A stretch of 64,000 nt of DNA from Paraburkholderia franconis. Lineage in GTDB: Bacteria; Pseudomonadota; Gammaproteobacteria; Burkholderiales; Burkholderiaceae. Location: NCBI RefSeq assembly GCF_009362735.1, contig NZ_WHNP01000041.1:1-64000 (forward strand). Reading direction: 5' to 3'. Positions within the stretch are counted from its first letter, which is position 1; each line of letters opens with the position of its first letter. Below, in pieces: positions 8,693 to 17,845 of the stretch. The notes beneath the pieces were generated by a model. It worked only from the letters and a program-made list of their open reading frames with translations, was not told the origin of the DNA and searched no databases. Position numbers and translations under genes: made by a program.

Positions 8693-9316
8693 TCAGTTCA
8701 ACCGGACATACCGGCTTCGCACGACGGTGTCTGCTTCCGTCCGAATGTCGACGCCGCCGCAGCCGCCTTCGAGTTCGAGCGTCTGCGCGCTCAGCCGCAG
8801 CTTGCCAGCGACTTCGATATTCACGTTCCGATTCAACAACGTTATGACCGGCCCGTCCGGCGATGCTCGCACCTGCAACAGCGGGTAGCCCGACGCATCC
8901 GACACCTGCACGCATTTGTCAGGTTCGAGCGCAAGCGCCACGGCCGGCTCGACGACCGGCTCGACCGGCTCGCCGCTGCCTGCCCGCTTCAGCAGGCCGG
9001 AGACGAGATACCCGGGCCAGTTCGCCGGCGACTGCAGCAACACGCGATCGCCGATGCGCGGTTTCACGCCGTCCACACATTCGAGCCAGCGCTCGCACGT
9101 GTTACCGTCGTGCATCGACCATTTCACGCGAATGCGCCCCATCGCATCAGGATGATGCGTGTCCGTCACCTCGCCGACCAGCGTCGCCGATTCGGCACGT
9201 TCAGCCGGCGGGGAAGGAATTGGCGACGCGTCGCTTGTGAACAGCCGCCGCAATGCCTTGACCGTATCCGCTTCAAGCGCATCGTCGATCGTCATCTGAT
9301 CCAATTCGTTCTCCAT
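8693..9316 (-). CDS. DUF6484-like OB-fold protein of VgrG-Rhs loci
   Basis: The product is 207 residues, starting at ATG 9316 preceded by GGGAGAC. The middle resembles a gp5/VgrG-type OB fold: 'LVGEVTDTHHPDAMGRIRVKW' followed by 'GDRVLLQSPANWPGYLVSG'. The C-terminal third repeats short beta-strands ('NVNIEVAGKLRLSAQTLELEG'), like the needle part of VgrG. Such small proteins are found beside vgrG and rhs genes. It may contribute to the spike or to cargo attachment. The family name is from memory and the function is inferred. Confidence 0.65.
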   Translation of the reverse strand: MENELDQMTIDDALEADTVKALRRLFTSDASPIPSPPAERAESATLVGEVTDTHHPDAMGRIRVKWSMHDGNTCERWLECVDGVKPRIGDRVLLQSPANWPGYLVSGLLKRAGSGEPVEPVVEPAVALALEPDKCVQVSDASGYPLLQVRASPDGPVITLLNRNVNIEVAGKLRLSAQTLELEGGCGGVDIRTEADTVVRSRYVRLN

Positions 9317-9390
9317 CGAATGTCTCCCGTGCTTCGAGTGAGCCCATGGAACCGGCACACGGCCGTCGCCAGCCGGCCGCTCCGTCGAAA

Positions 9391-11661
9391 TCAGTTGATA
9401 TGGGCGATCGTCCCCTGGATCGTCACGCCCGAGCCGTCGAGCGTGATCGAGCCTCCACCCGTCGCCAGGACAATCTTCGTCGCGTTGACATTGACGTTGC
9501 AGCTGCCTTGGCCGTTGTCGATGTTCACCGTCGGCGCCTGAAGATTGGCCTTTGACTTGCCCGACAGATTGAGATCGTTCTCGCCATAGATCGACACGCC
9601 TTGTGCATAGCCGGCGATGCTTACGCCTTTGCCATATCCAGTGATGCCGACGCCGCCGACCTGGCCCATGATGCCGACCCCGAGATCGCCTGCGCTTCCG
9701 CCAATGGAAACGCCGACGTTCTCCTTGTTGATCGATATGCCGCTCTGTCCGGCACCCATATCGATGTAGTTGCCCGCACCCATCGATGCGACCTTGGCCA
9801 CGTCGACGGAATAGTTCCCTGTATTGACTTTCGTCGCATACGACCCTGTGCCGACGACGTGCGTGCTGTTCCCCTCGACGAAAACATCATGCTTGCCGCT
9901 CACCACCGCGAGGCTGTGATTGCCTTTCGTAACGGTATGCGAACTGTTGCCGTCGACAGACACGCTGCGATTTCCAGTCACCCCATGCGTCTCGTCCCCC
10001 CCGATCTGCGCAACCCGATGCTGCCCGATGTTCACCGTCTCGTTCTGCCCGACGCTGCGTTGCCGGTTGTTCTTCACCTGCATCGTCTCGTCGTTGCCGA
10101 CCGTATGGGTGTGGTTGTTGCCAACCGACAGCGAATGATCGAGCTCCGTCTCCGCGTCGAAATTGCGTTCCGCGTGCATCCACAGCTGCTCGGCGCCCTT
10201 GCGATCTTCGAAACGCAGCGCATTCGCATGCTCGGTCGTCCCACCGGGCGACGAGCGCGAGAGCAAACCGCTTTGCGTCGCGCTCGCGGGCAGCCCCCAT
10301 GGCGGCATCCGGTCGGCGTTGTAGACGCGGCCCGTGACGATCGGATGATCGGGATCGCCATTCAGAAAATCGACGATCACCTCGTCGCCGACGCGCGGCA
10401 CCTGAATCCCGCCGAAGCCGCCGCCCGCCCATGGCGTCGAGACGCGTACCCAGCAGGATGTGTTTTCGTCCCCGCGTCCATAGCGGTCCCAATGGAACTG
10501 GAGCTTCACGCGCCCATACTGGTCAGTCCAGATTTCCTCGTCTTGCGGCCCTGTCACGACGGCCGTCTGCGGACCGCTCGTGTGCGGCCGCGGCGTCGTG
10601 CGCCGAGAGCGGTACGGCAGGCTCGACGGCTGCGCGACGAGCTGCGTGTCGTGCCGCACCTCGTCGCCGTCATGGCTCGCATAGGCGTTCTCTTCGAAGC
10701 GATAGCAGCAACGCACGATCAGATACTCGTGGTTCTGGTCGTCGCGCGGACAGTTCTTCAACGTGAATAGATAGCCGGGGGCAGCGCCGCGCACGTCCGT
10801 GTGTCCCGTTGCGCGCTCGTGCTCCGCCTGCAGTTCTTCAAGCCTCACGCGGTTGCAGCGCTCGCCGTGCGCATCGTCGCGATAGCCGCCGGGCCATTCG
10901 TAGACGGCGAGGCCGTCGTGATCGTGCCCGCGGGGATCGGCCCGCCGCACGGAGAGATCGGCGCGCGGCTTCGTGAAATCGTAGTCACTGGCCTCGTGCC
11001 GGCCCGGGTTCAGTTCCTTCGCGGGCACCCAGCTGTCGATATGCTCTTCATCCGCAATGGCCGTGCGATCCCGTCCGATGTAGGGAATCGTCGCGTAGCT
11101 CGGCAACGGACGATGCGAGGCCATCGCGTCGCACAGCACCAGCGTATGCTTGCCGGGCGCATGCTCGAAATAGTAATAGATGCCTTCCTGCTCGATCAGC
11201 CGAGACACGAAGTCCGCGTCGGTTTCGTTGTACTGCACGCAGTATTCGCGCGGCGCGTATTGGTCGCTCAACCGGCTCTCGATCTGAAACCCATAAGGCG
11301 CGAGCGTTTCCTGCACGATCTCGGGCACACTGCGCATCTGGAAGATGCGGCAATCGGCGCGGCGCGTCGCAAGCCACAGCCACGGCCGCACGACGAGCTC
11401 ATAACAGTAGTGACGCCCGGCATCGCGCCCGGCCAGCGCCGCGCGCGCCACAAGGCCGTTCAGGTAGCGGGTCGCGCCCTGTTGCGCCTCGATGCGCACG
11501 GTCACCGACTGCCCGAGCAACGCATGCAGCGATAGGCTGTGACTGTCGGCCAGCGCCTCGATGCGGAACTCGAACATCCGGCCGAGTTCCTCTTCGCCGC
11601 CCAGACGACGGAACTTCAGGTTGTCGCCGAGCGGACTGTCCAACGTGAATACGCGTGACAT
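9391..11661 (-). CDS. vgrG: T6SS spike protein VgrG (TssI)
   Basis: The product is 756 residues, starting at ATG 11661 after GGGAGAGG. The N-terminal gp27-like part begins 'SRVFTLDSPLGDNLKFRRL' and contains 'YCVQYNETDADFVSRLIEQ' and 'EGIYYYFEH'. The gp5-like OB fold follows ('DQYGRVKLQFHWDR', 'CWVRVSTPWAGGGFGG', 'PRVGDEVIVDFLNGDPDHP'). The C-terminal third is a repetitive beta needle with alternating 'GNxxxxVxGN' strands. There is no extra enzymatic C-terminal domain, so it is a structural spike rather than an evolved VgrG. It sits between tssG and the DUF6484/TPR/rhs genes and very likely carries the Rhs effector. Confidence 0.95.
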   Translation of the reverse strand: MSRVFTLDSPLGDNLKFRRLGGEEELGRMFEFRIEALADSHSLSLHALLGQSVTVRIEAQQGATRYLNGLVARAALAGRDAGRHYCYELVVRPWLWLATRRADCRIFQMRSVPEIVQETLAPYGFQIESRLSDQYAPREYCVQYNETDADFVSRLIEQEGIYYYFEHAPGKHTLVLCDAMASHRPLPSYATIPYIGRDRTAIADEEHIDSWVPAKELNPGRHEASDYDFTKPRADLSVRRADPRGHDHDGLAVYEWPGGYRDDAHGERCNRVRLEELQAEHERATGHTDVRGAAPGYLFTLKNCPRDDQNHEYLIVRCCYRFEENAYASHDGDEVRHDTQLVAQPSSLPYRSRRTTPRPHTSGPQTAVVTGPQDEEIWTDQYGRVKLQFHWDRYGRGDENTSCWVRVSTPWAGGGFGGIQVPRVGDEVIVDFLNGDPDHPIVTGRVYNADRMPPWGLPASATQSGLLSRSSPGGTTEHANALRFEDRKGAEQLWMHAERNFDAETELDHSLSVGNNHTHTVGNDETMQVKNNRQRSVGQNETVNIGQHRVAQIGGDETHGVTGNRSVSVDGNSSHTVTKGNHSLAVVSGKHDVFVEGNSTHVVGTGSYATKVNTGNYSVDVAKVASMGAGNYIDMGAGQSGISINKENVGVSIGGSAGDLGVGIMGQVGGVGITGYGKGVSIAGYAQGVSIYGENDLNLSGKSKANLQAPTVNIDNGQGSCNVNVNATKIVLATGGGSITLDGSGVTIQGTIAHIN

Positions 11662-11676
11662 GAAAGCCTCTCCCGA

Positions 11677-12768
11677 TCAGGACCGCGCATGGGCTGGCGG
11701 ATACGGCACACGGCGCCGCTCGCATTCGATGATGGCGTGGTCGATCACGACGTCGCCGGCAGGCGCCGTGTCGTGTCGCGTCCCAAGCCACGTGCTGCGG
11801 CCGATTCCCTCGCGTGCGCCCAGTGTCAGGGCGGGCACCTGCGTGGACGCCAGTTCGAGCCGCAGCTCCCACGCGAACTCGCTGCCGATGTATTCCCGCA
11901 CCCAGCGCGCGACCCGCCGCGCATTCGCGCCTTCGGGCAAGAACGTGCGATAGATGTCGAGGGGCATCGGACCCAGCACGATCTGAAAGCGCGACTGGCC
12001 GTCGCGCACGGCGCGGCCCAGCACGGCGCCCTCGCCGAGCCGCTGCGTCGGATGCGTGGCATGCAGCGTGGTGCGCAGCGGCTCATCGATCGGCATCCAA
12101 TGCACCTTATGCTCGACGATACGTGCGGACACGCCGAACTCGCGCCGCAGGAACTGCACGAGCCCTTCGGGGTTGCGTGTCTGCCGCATCCAGTGCCCCG
12201 CATGAAAACACTGTGCATGACCTGGGCCGCGGCTTCCCGGCGTGCCGCTCGCTCGCCCGATCAGACTCGCCACGTAGCCGTCGAAGCGCGATGCGCCGGG
12301 CCGGTCATGACCGACGACGGGCTGCGCATCGGCCCATGCGCGATAGAACAACAGGATCAACCGATGATGAAACCAGTCCGCGAACGCGCGCATTGCGCGA
12401 TCGCCATAGGCATGCGCGCGTTCATGCGCATGTTCCGTCAGATGATGCGGCAGCGGTCCGTTCGGCCCGAACAGCCCAAAGCCGTGGATCGTCACGCGTG
12501 GCACCTCATCCCCATCACGCACGTCGGCAAGCATCGATGCAGCAAATGCAAGCGATGGTTCCTCTCCGAGCCGCACGGGCTCGTCGTCCGGATGCGCGGC
12601 GCGCCCGAGCGCGACCGCGCCGGAAAGCGCATCGAGCCAGCGCAACGCATCGAACAGATCGTGCTGCGCAGGCGCGGCACGCAGCCGGTTCCAAAGTACA
12701 TCACGTCGTGCATGCGTTCGCGCATCGCGTGGGACGGCCGGATTCAACGGCGGTTCGTGGCGTGTCAT
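11677..12768 (-). CDS. tssG: T6SS baseplate protein TssG
   Basis: The product is 363 residues. I set the start at ATG 12768, which overlaps the tssF stop as ATGA; the longer upstream frame is Arg/Ala-rich antisense-type sequence. TssG hallmarks are visible: 'RWLDALSG' near the N-terminus, 'FGLFGPNGPLPHHLTE', 'FADWFHHRLILLFYRAWAD', and the C-terminal 'ANARRVARWVREYIGSEFAWE'. TssG forms the baseplate wedge with TssE, TssF and TssK. It is translationally coupled to tssF and precedes vgrG by 15 bp. Confidence 0.95.
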   Translation of the reverse strand: MTRHEPPLNPAVPRDARTHARRDVLWNRLRAAPAQHDLFDALRWLDALSGAVALGRAAHPDDEPVRLGEEPSLAFAASMLADVRDGDEVPRVTIHGFGLFGPNGPLPHHLTEHAHERAHAYGDRAMRAFADWFHHRLILLFYRAWADAQPVVGHDRPGASRFDGYVASLIGRASGTPGSRGPGHAQCFHAGHWMRQTRNPEGLVQFLRREFGVSARIVEHKVHWMPIDEPLRTTLHATHPTQRLGEGAVLGRAVRDGQSRFQIVLGPMPLDIYRTFLPEGANARRVARWVREYIGSEFAWELRLELASTQVPALTLGAREGIGRSTWLGTRHDTAPAGDVVIDHAIIECERRRVPYPPAHARS

Positions 12769-14630
12769 ATCGATGGCCTTAGCCCGACACGCGCGGGCCA
12801 TTGCGCCAGTTCGCCCCGTTGCGACGAATGCAGCGCGAACTCCGTAAAAGCGTTGATCGACGCATGTCGCGCAAAGAACTGCTCGAGCACGGCACCCAGC
12901 ATGTACGGGCTTTCCCCGGCGAATGCATGATCGTCCACAGTGAGCGTCACGCGCACGCCGCGGCCGAACACGACTGGACCGCGTTTCGGCAGGCGCCGGT
13001 AGACGGGCTCGCACGCAAGCCGCTGCAGCGCGCCTGCCTGCCTGCGCATCGCTGCATCGCCGTGCTGCGCGTACAGCGCCAGCAGCTCGCGCAATCCGCG
13101 CGCGCCGTCTTCGTCGTCGATACGCGCGAGCGGCTGGTAGTTCAACCCAAGATGGCTGATCAGCCGCCACACGGCGGCATCTTGCGCGAGTGGCGGCTGC
13201 GGACGCGAAGGCCCACGCAGCACCTTGGCGCGCGCGATGGGCGCTGAAATTTTCGGCGTGAAATCACTCGCGCCGCCGAGCGGCAGCAGCAGCGGCAAGT
13301 CGCGGTTCGTGCACAGCGTATCGGCCGACAGATGCCTCACGCGCTCGTCGAATGGCGCCTGCTTGCGATCGACGAGCGAGACGAACACTTCGGTTCCTGC
13401 ATAGCTTGTTCGCGCGCCGTTGGCCCGCATCTGCGCCGATGCGACGCGCGGCTCGCGGCGCATCGAGTAGTAGGCGGCACTGTCGCCGTCGTTGCCGCCA
13501 AACGATGCGTAGAACTGGCTGAACTCGCAATCGCCTGCATCGCCCGTCCGATGCCCGGTGACGCGCGTCACCGCATAGATCTCGTGATCGAGGGGTCGCG
13601 AGCGGTCCGCCACGAGATGATATTCGTGCGTGCGCGGTGTCACCGGAATGCGGTCGGTGCGCTTCGGAAAGAGGTTGATGGCGGGCGTGCAGTTGAGCGC
13701 GAAATCGCGCATATCGACCCTTGCCGCGAGCGCCGCATCGTCACGATCGAACAGCAGCGTCAATTCGAACGCGTCGCGATGACATTGCGCGAGCGCGCGG
13801 CGTAACCCGCTCACGCTGAAGAACAGGCACCGCGCGGGAAACGCAAAGTATTCCTGCAACAGCCGGTAGCCTTCGAACGTCCGGCCATCATTCGGCAGCA
13901 TCGCTTGCGACGGACTGAAGCCCTCGTGGACGACTGCATCCGCATCGAGCATGACCGCGCGCGAGCGGTCGCCCGGCACATTAACGAGCACGCCCGCGAC
14001 GTGACGGGTCACCAGTTCGAGCAGCTTCGCCGCCTGAGATTCGGCCCCCGACAGGTGGAACGTCAACTGATCGAGCGGCAACTCGTTCGCGAGCGCACCG
14101 CCCGTCACGTCGATCCGGATGCGCAACGCTGCGCTCGCGCGCTTACGCAGCGAATTATCCACGGGCAGATCAATAGGCACACCCGTCATCTCGACCGCGC
14201 CTATCGCGAGTGGCCACAGCACGAGATCATGCGCGGTGCGGAACTCGCAGGGCGTCAGCTCGCCGCTCGCCAGCTTTGCCTGCAACGTGGTGCCCGCCGG
14301 CATGGTAAAGCCGCGCGCAAGGCTGCCTTCGTTCAGCTCGGGTGTTATCTGCACGATGGCCATGGCCGGCATCGGCGCGAGCGCGTTCGGATAGACCACT
14401 TCGAGCAGGCGCTGCGAAAAACGCGGAAACTCCGCGTCCATCTTCATCTGCACGCGCGCCGTCAGGAAGCAGAAGCCTTCGAGCAGCCGTTCGACGTATG
14501 GGTCAGCCACATCGATGCCATGCATTCCGAGCCGTCCCGCAATCTTCGGGAACTGCTGCGCGAACTCGCCGCCGAGATGCCGCATGTAGCTCAGCTCGCG
14601 GTTGTAGTAGTCGAGAAACCGCTCATCCAT
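12765..14630 (-). CDS. tssF: T6SS baseplate protein TssF
   Basis: The product is 621 residues, a normal TssF length. The start 'MDERFLDYYNRELSYMRHLG' is preceded by GGGAG. Diagnostic stretches include 'FAQQFPKIAGRLGM', 'DPYVERLLEGFCFLTARVQ', 'RFSQRLLEVVYPNALAPMPA' and the Phe/Gly-rich 'FEGYRLLQEYFAFPARCLFF'. It is the large subunit of the wedge complex. It overlaps tssE by 8 bp upstream and tssG by 4 bp downstream, so these three genes are translated as a block. Confidence 0.96.
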   Translation of the reverse strand: MDERFLDYYNRELSYMRHLGGEFAQQFPKIAGRLGMHGIDVADPYVERLLEGFCFLTARVQMKMDAEFPRFSQRLLEVVYPNALAPMPAMAIVQITPELNEGSLARGFTMPAGTTLQAKLASGELTPCEFRTAHDLVLWPLAIGAVEMTGVPIDLPVDNSLRKRASAALRIRIDVTGGALANELPLDQLTFHLSGAESQAAKLLELVTRHVAGVLVNVPGDRSRAVMLDADAVVHEGFSPSQAMLPNDGRTFEGYRLLQEYFAFPARCLFFSVSGLRRALAQCHRDAFELTLLFDRDDAALAARVDMRDFALNCTPAINLFPKRTDRIPVTPRTHEYHLVADRSRPLDHEIYAVTRVTGHRTGDAGDCEFSQFYASFGGNDGDSAAYYSMRREPRVASAQMRANGARTSYAGTEVFVSLVDRKQAPFDERVRHLSADTLCTNRDLPLLLPLGGASDFTPKISAPIARAKVLRGPSRPQPPLAQDAAVWRLISHLGLNYQPLARIDDEDGARGLRELLALYAQHGDAAMRRQAGALQRLACEPVYRRLPKRGPVVFGRGVRVTLTVDDHAFAGESPYMLGAVLEQFFARHASINAFTEFALHSSQRGELAQWPARVGLRPSI

Positions 14631-15186
14631 GCGCCACGCTCCCGCATTCGCGCAGCGACACGACGCCCGATTCGAGATCGAGATCCGACAGCAAAAGAAT
14701 CTCGAGCGGATACGGTACCGACCAGAGCGTCGCGTGAATCTCGAGCGTCAGCCGGTTCTGGTGATGCATCGCACGCGGGTCCGTGACACATCGCACGTCG
14801 ATGCTGCCGGGCAAGAAGCGCGGCTCGAAGCGCACGATCGCCTCGCGAACCCACGCTTCGAGGCCGGCGAGATCGATGCCGGACATGTGCATGCCCGCCA
14901 GCGCCCGCATGCCGTAATTAATCACCGAGTTCGCAGCCTCTGGATACGCGGCGCCATCGATCGCATCCTGGAGATTCGCGCAGTTGAAGAGCCAGCCGAG
15001 ATCGCGCAGCACGGCCGCGCGCAACTTCCGTTCGTCGATCCATTGCGCAGGCGGTGCTTCCGCGCGCTCGTGCGGCGCGGCGTCGGTGAGCCTGTCGAGC
15101 AACGCAGGCTGAAGCCTGTCGCGCGCGCCCCGCCGTCCCTGCCTGAACGCGGACACGGGTGGTCCGTCATCTGTTTCGCTGATCAT
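14623..15186 (-). CDS. tssE: T6SS baseplate protein TssE (gp25-like)
   Basis: The product is 187 residues and resembles phage T4 gp25. The N-terminus is polar. 'LRAAVLRDLGWLFNCANL' is the conserved entry, then 'SVINYGMRALAGMHMSG', and 'EAIVRFEPRFLPGSIDVRC' is the characteristic C-terminal strand-helix unit. It joins the baseplate to the sheath. The end overlaps tssF, and it follows hcp after 12 bp. Confidence 0.93.
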   Translation of the reverse strand: MISETDDGPPVSAFRQGRRGARDRLQPALLDRLTDAAPHERAEAPPAQWIDERKLRAAVLRDLGWLFNCANLQDAIDGAAYPEAANSVINYGMRALAGMHMSGIDLAGLEAWVREAIVRFEPRFLPGSIDVRCVTDPRAMHHQNRLTLEIHATLWSVPYPLEILLLSDLDLESGVVSLRECGSVAHG

Positions 15187-15198
15187 CGCGCTCTCCGC

Positions 15199-15690
15199 CT
15201 ACATTTCCTTGTTCTTCTTGATGTCCCAGCCCATCGTCACCTCGGCGCCCTTGCCACCGTTGGCGTTCTGCTCCCAGTACTGCTTCTTCACGCGCGCGGC
15301 CTGGAACGCGTAGTTCATCAGCAGCCTGTCGGCCGTATCGCCGGGATCGGTGCCTGCGACTTGCGCTGACGTGACGAGCACCTCTTCGAGCGTCACGCGC
15401 GAAAACTCAATCTGCGTGCCGCCCGTCTTGCATGACGAGATCTCAACCTTGTCGAGATGCTTGCCGCTTGCGCAGCACTTGAGTATCGCGGGCGCCGCCT
15501 TGTCCATGTAGGCGACCACGACGAGGTCGCTGAAGCTCGCCTTGCCCGTGCCGCCTCCACCGCCTACGGCCATCGCGGCAGGCTGGCTCGCCCCCCACGA
15601 GAACGACTGGATATCGCTCCATCCCTGGTGCTGGTCGTCCGCCGATTCGCCCGTCGTGCCGTCGACCTTCATGAACATTGCCACTGCCAT
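15199..15690 (-). CDS. hcp: T6SS tube protein Hcp (TssD)
   Basis: The product is 163 residues, typical of Hcp. It shows 'MFMKVDGTTGESADDQHQGW', 'DIQSFSWGASQPA', a glycine-rich loop, the central 'SFSDLVVVAYMDKAAP' and a C-terminal 'GWDIKKNKEM'. Hcp forms hexameric rings of the inner tube. The gene lies between tssC and tssE. Confidence 0.96.
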   Translation of the reverse strand: MAVAMFMKVDGTTGESADDQHQGWSDIQSFSWGASQPAAMAVGGGGGTGKASFSDLVVVAYMDKAAPAILKCCASGKHLDKVEISSCKTGGTQIEFSRVTLEEVLVTSAQVAGTDPGDTADRLLMNYAFQAARVKKQYWEQNANGGKGAEVTMGWDIKKNKEM

Positions 15691-15723
15691 GCCTTCCTCC
15701 GTTTTGAAGTGATCGCCCTTGCA

Positions 15724-17223
15724 TCAGCGGTCGGCCGTCTTGACGGACGGCAGTTTCGCGACGAGCCGCAACGACACGGTCAGCCCTTCGAGCTGATAGT
15801 GCGGACGCAGAAAGAACTTCGCTGCGTAGTAACCGGGGTTGTCCTCGATTTCGTCGACGACGACCTGAGCCGCGGCAAGCGGCTTGCGCGCCTTGTTCTC
15901 CTGCGATGAATTGACGGGATCGCCGTCGACGTAACTCATGATCCAGTCGTTCATCCATCGCTCCATGTCGCCGCGTTCATGGAACGAACCGATCTTGTCG
16001 CGCACGATGCATTTGAGGTAATGCGCGAAGCGGCAGCATGCGAACAGATACGGCAGGCGTCCTGAGAGCCGCGCGTTCGCGGTTGCATCCGGGTCGTGAT
16101 ATTCAGCGCTTCTGAAAAGCGACTGCGCGCCGATGAATGCCGCAACGTCGGTGTTCTTCCGGTGCACAAGCGGCATCAGTCCGTTTTTCGCGAGTTCCGC
16201 TTCACGCCGGTCGCTGATCGCGATTTCCGTCGGGCATTTCATGTCGATGCCGCCGTCGTCGGTCGGAAACGTATGGCATGGCAGGTTCTCGACGGTGCCG
16301 CCCGATTCGACGCCGCGAATCGACGAACACCATCCGTAGAGCTTGAACGAGCGGTTGATATTCGCGGCCATTGCATAGGCCGCGTTCGCCCACGTATAGC
16401 GGTCGTGCTGCGCTCCCTCTGTGTCTTCCTCGAAGTCGAATTCGTCGACGGGATCGGTGCGCGCGCCATACGGCAGTCGCGCGAGAAAGCGAGGCATCGC
16501 GAGGCCGACGTACCGTGCGTCGTCCGATTCGCGCAGACCGCGCCAGGTCGCATACTCCGTGTTCTGGAAGATCTTCGTCAGATCGCGTGGGTCCGACAGT
16601 TGCTGCCACGACTCCATCTGCATCAACCCGGGCGACACGCCGCTGATGAACGGCGCATGCGCGGCCGCCGCAATCTTCGAGAGCTCGCCCAGCATTTCGA
16701 CGTCGGGCGGCGAATGATCGAAGTAATAGTCGCCGACGAGGCAGCCGAACGGCTCGCCACCCAATTGGCCGTACTCGTCCTCATAGACCCGCTTGAATAG
16801 CGGGCTCTGGTCCCAGGCGACGCCCTTGTGACGCTTCAACATTCGCGCGACTTCGCGCTTGCTCGCGGACATGACGCGAACCTTCAGCAGCTCGTCGGTC
16901 TCCGTGTGATTCACGAGATAGTGCAGCCCTCGCCAGGCGCCTTCGAGTCGCTGATACTCGGGATGGTGAAGAATGGCGTTGATCTGCTCGCTGAGCTTTC
17001 CGTCGATTGCGCCGATCAGTTGCGCGATCGCGTCGTATGCATCGGCGGACATCGTCACCGAATGCTCGAGCGCCTGATGCGCGAGCGTGCGCACCGCGCG
17101 CTGCACGGCGCCGCGCGCCTGTTCCGTCGTGGGCCGGATCTCTCTGTCGAGCAGCGCCGCGAATCGCTCGTCCGTCAGCGTGGCTTCGACGACCTGCGTC
17201 GACGTCTGTGCATCTCTATTCAT
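15724..17223 (-). CDS. tssC: T6SS contractile sheath large subunit TssC (VipB)
   Basis: The product is 499 residues from ATG 17223; the upstream extension of the frame overlaps tssB and is not protein-like. It has the TssC family blocks 'LEGAWRGLHYLVNHTETDELLKVRVM', here split at 'NHTE', then 'GGEPFGCLVGDYYFDHSP', 'AHAPFISGVSPGL', 'GLAMPRFLARLPYG' and the C-terminal 'PHYQLEGLTVSLRLVAKLP'. With TssB it forms the contractile sheath. Its start overlaps the tssB stop by 8 bp. Confidence 0.96.
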   Translation of the reverse strand: MNRDAQTSTQVVEATLTDERFAALLDREIRPTTEQARGAVQRAVRTLAHQALEHSVTMSADAYDAIAQLIGAIDGKLSEQINAILHHPEYQRLEGAWRGLHYLVNHTETDELLKVRVMSASKREVARMLKRHKGVAWDQSPLFKRVYEDEYGQLGGEPFGCLVGDYYFDHSPPDVEMLGELSKIAAAAHAPFISGVSPGLMQMESWQQLSDPRDLTKIFQNTEYATWRGLRESDDARYVGLAMPRFLARLPYGARTDPVDEFDFEEDTEGAQHDRYTWANAAYAMAANINRSFKLYGWCSSIRGVESGGTVENLPCHTFPTDDGGIDMKCPTEIAISDRREAELAKNGLMPLVHRKNTDVAAFIGAQSLFRSAEYHDPDATANARLSGRLPYLFACCRFAHYLKCIVRDKIGSFHERGDMERWMNDWIMSYVDGDPVNSSQENKARKPLAAAQVVVDEIEDNPGYYAAKFFLRPHYQLEGLTVSLRLVAKLPSVKTADR

Positions 17224-17755
17224 GGCTGTCTCCTTCGAGACGCGGCAGGTCGCCCGCATCCGTGCCCGCCAGCGCCGCGAGCAGATCGGGATTCGCGAGC
17301 GCACGCGCGATCAGTTCTTCCGCGCCACGTTTGCCGTCGATATACGACAGCAGGTTCGCGAGTTCCGTGCGCGCTTCGAGCAGCCGACGCAGCGGCTCCA
17401 CGTTGCGCGCGAGCGCAGTTGGCCCGAAGTCGTCGATGCTCTGGAACGCGACATCGACCTTCAGCTTGCCGTCGCCGGAGAGCGTGTTATCCACTTCGAG
17501 CGACAACGCCGGGGCGAGCGCTTTCATGCGTTCGTCGAACGTGTCGATGTCGATTTCCATGAATCTGCGTTCCGCGAGATCCGGTAACGGCGTCGCGCGA
17601 TGGCCCGTCAGATCCGCGAGCACGCCCATCACGAACGGCAACTGCACCTTCTGCTGCGCGCCGTACAGCTCGACGTCGTATTCGATCTGAACGCGGGGCG
17701 CCCGATTGCGCGCGATCAGTTTTTGTCCACTCGATAAAGTATTCTGACGTGACAT
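17216..17755 (-). CDS. tssB: T6SS contractile sheath small subunit TssB (VipA)
   Basis: The product is about 179 residues. I prefer ATG 17755 because AGGAGC lies 8 bases upstream; an ATG at 17779 would add eight residues. The family signature is clear: 'RVQIEYDVELYGAQQKVQLP', 'FVMGVLADLTGH', 'RRFMEIDIDTFDERM' and 'LPRLEGDSHE' at the end. It pairs with TssC in the sheath. About 90 bp separate it from tssA upstream. Confidence 0.95.
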   Translation of the reverse strand: MSRQNTLSSGQKLIARNRAPRVQIEYDVELYGAQQKVQLPFVMGVLADLTGHRATPLPDLAERRFMEIDIDTFDERMKALAPALSLEVDNTLSGDGKLKVDVAFQSIDDFGPTALARNVEPLRRLLEARTELANLLSYIDGKRGAEELIARALANPDLLAALAGTDAGDLPRLEGDSHE

Positions 17756-17845
17756 TCGCTCCTGCTCCTCGCGCACCATGTGTGCGCCGATCCTCGTTCA
17801 ACGATGAAGGCGCGCTGACGTCCGCAGACGACGCGCGTCTCCCCT

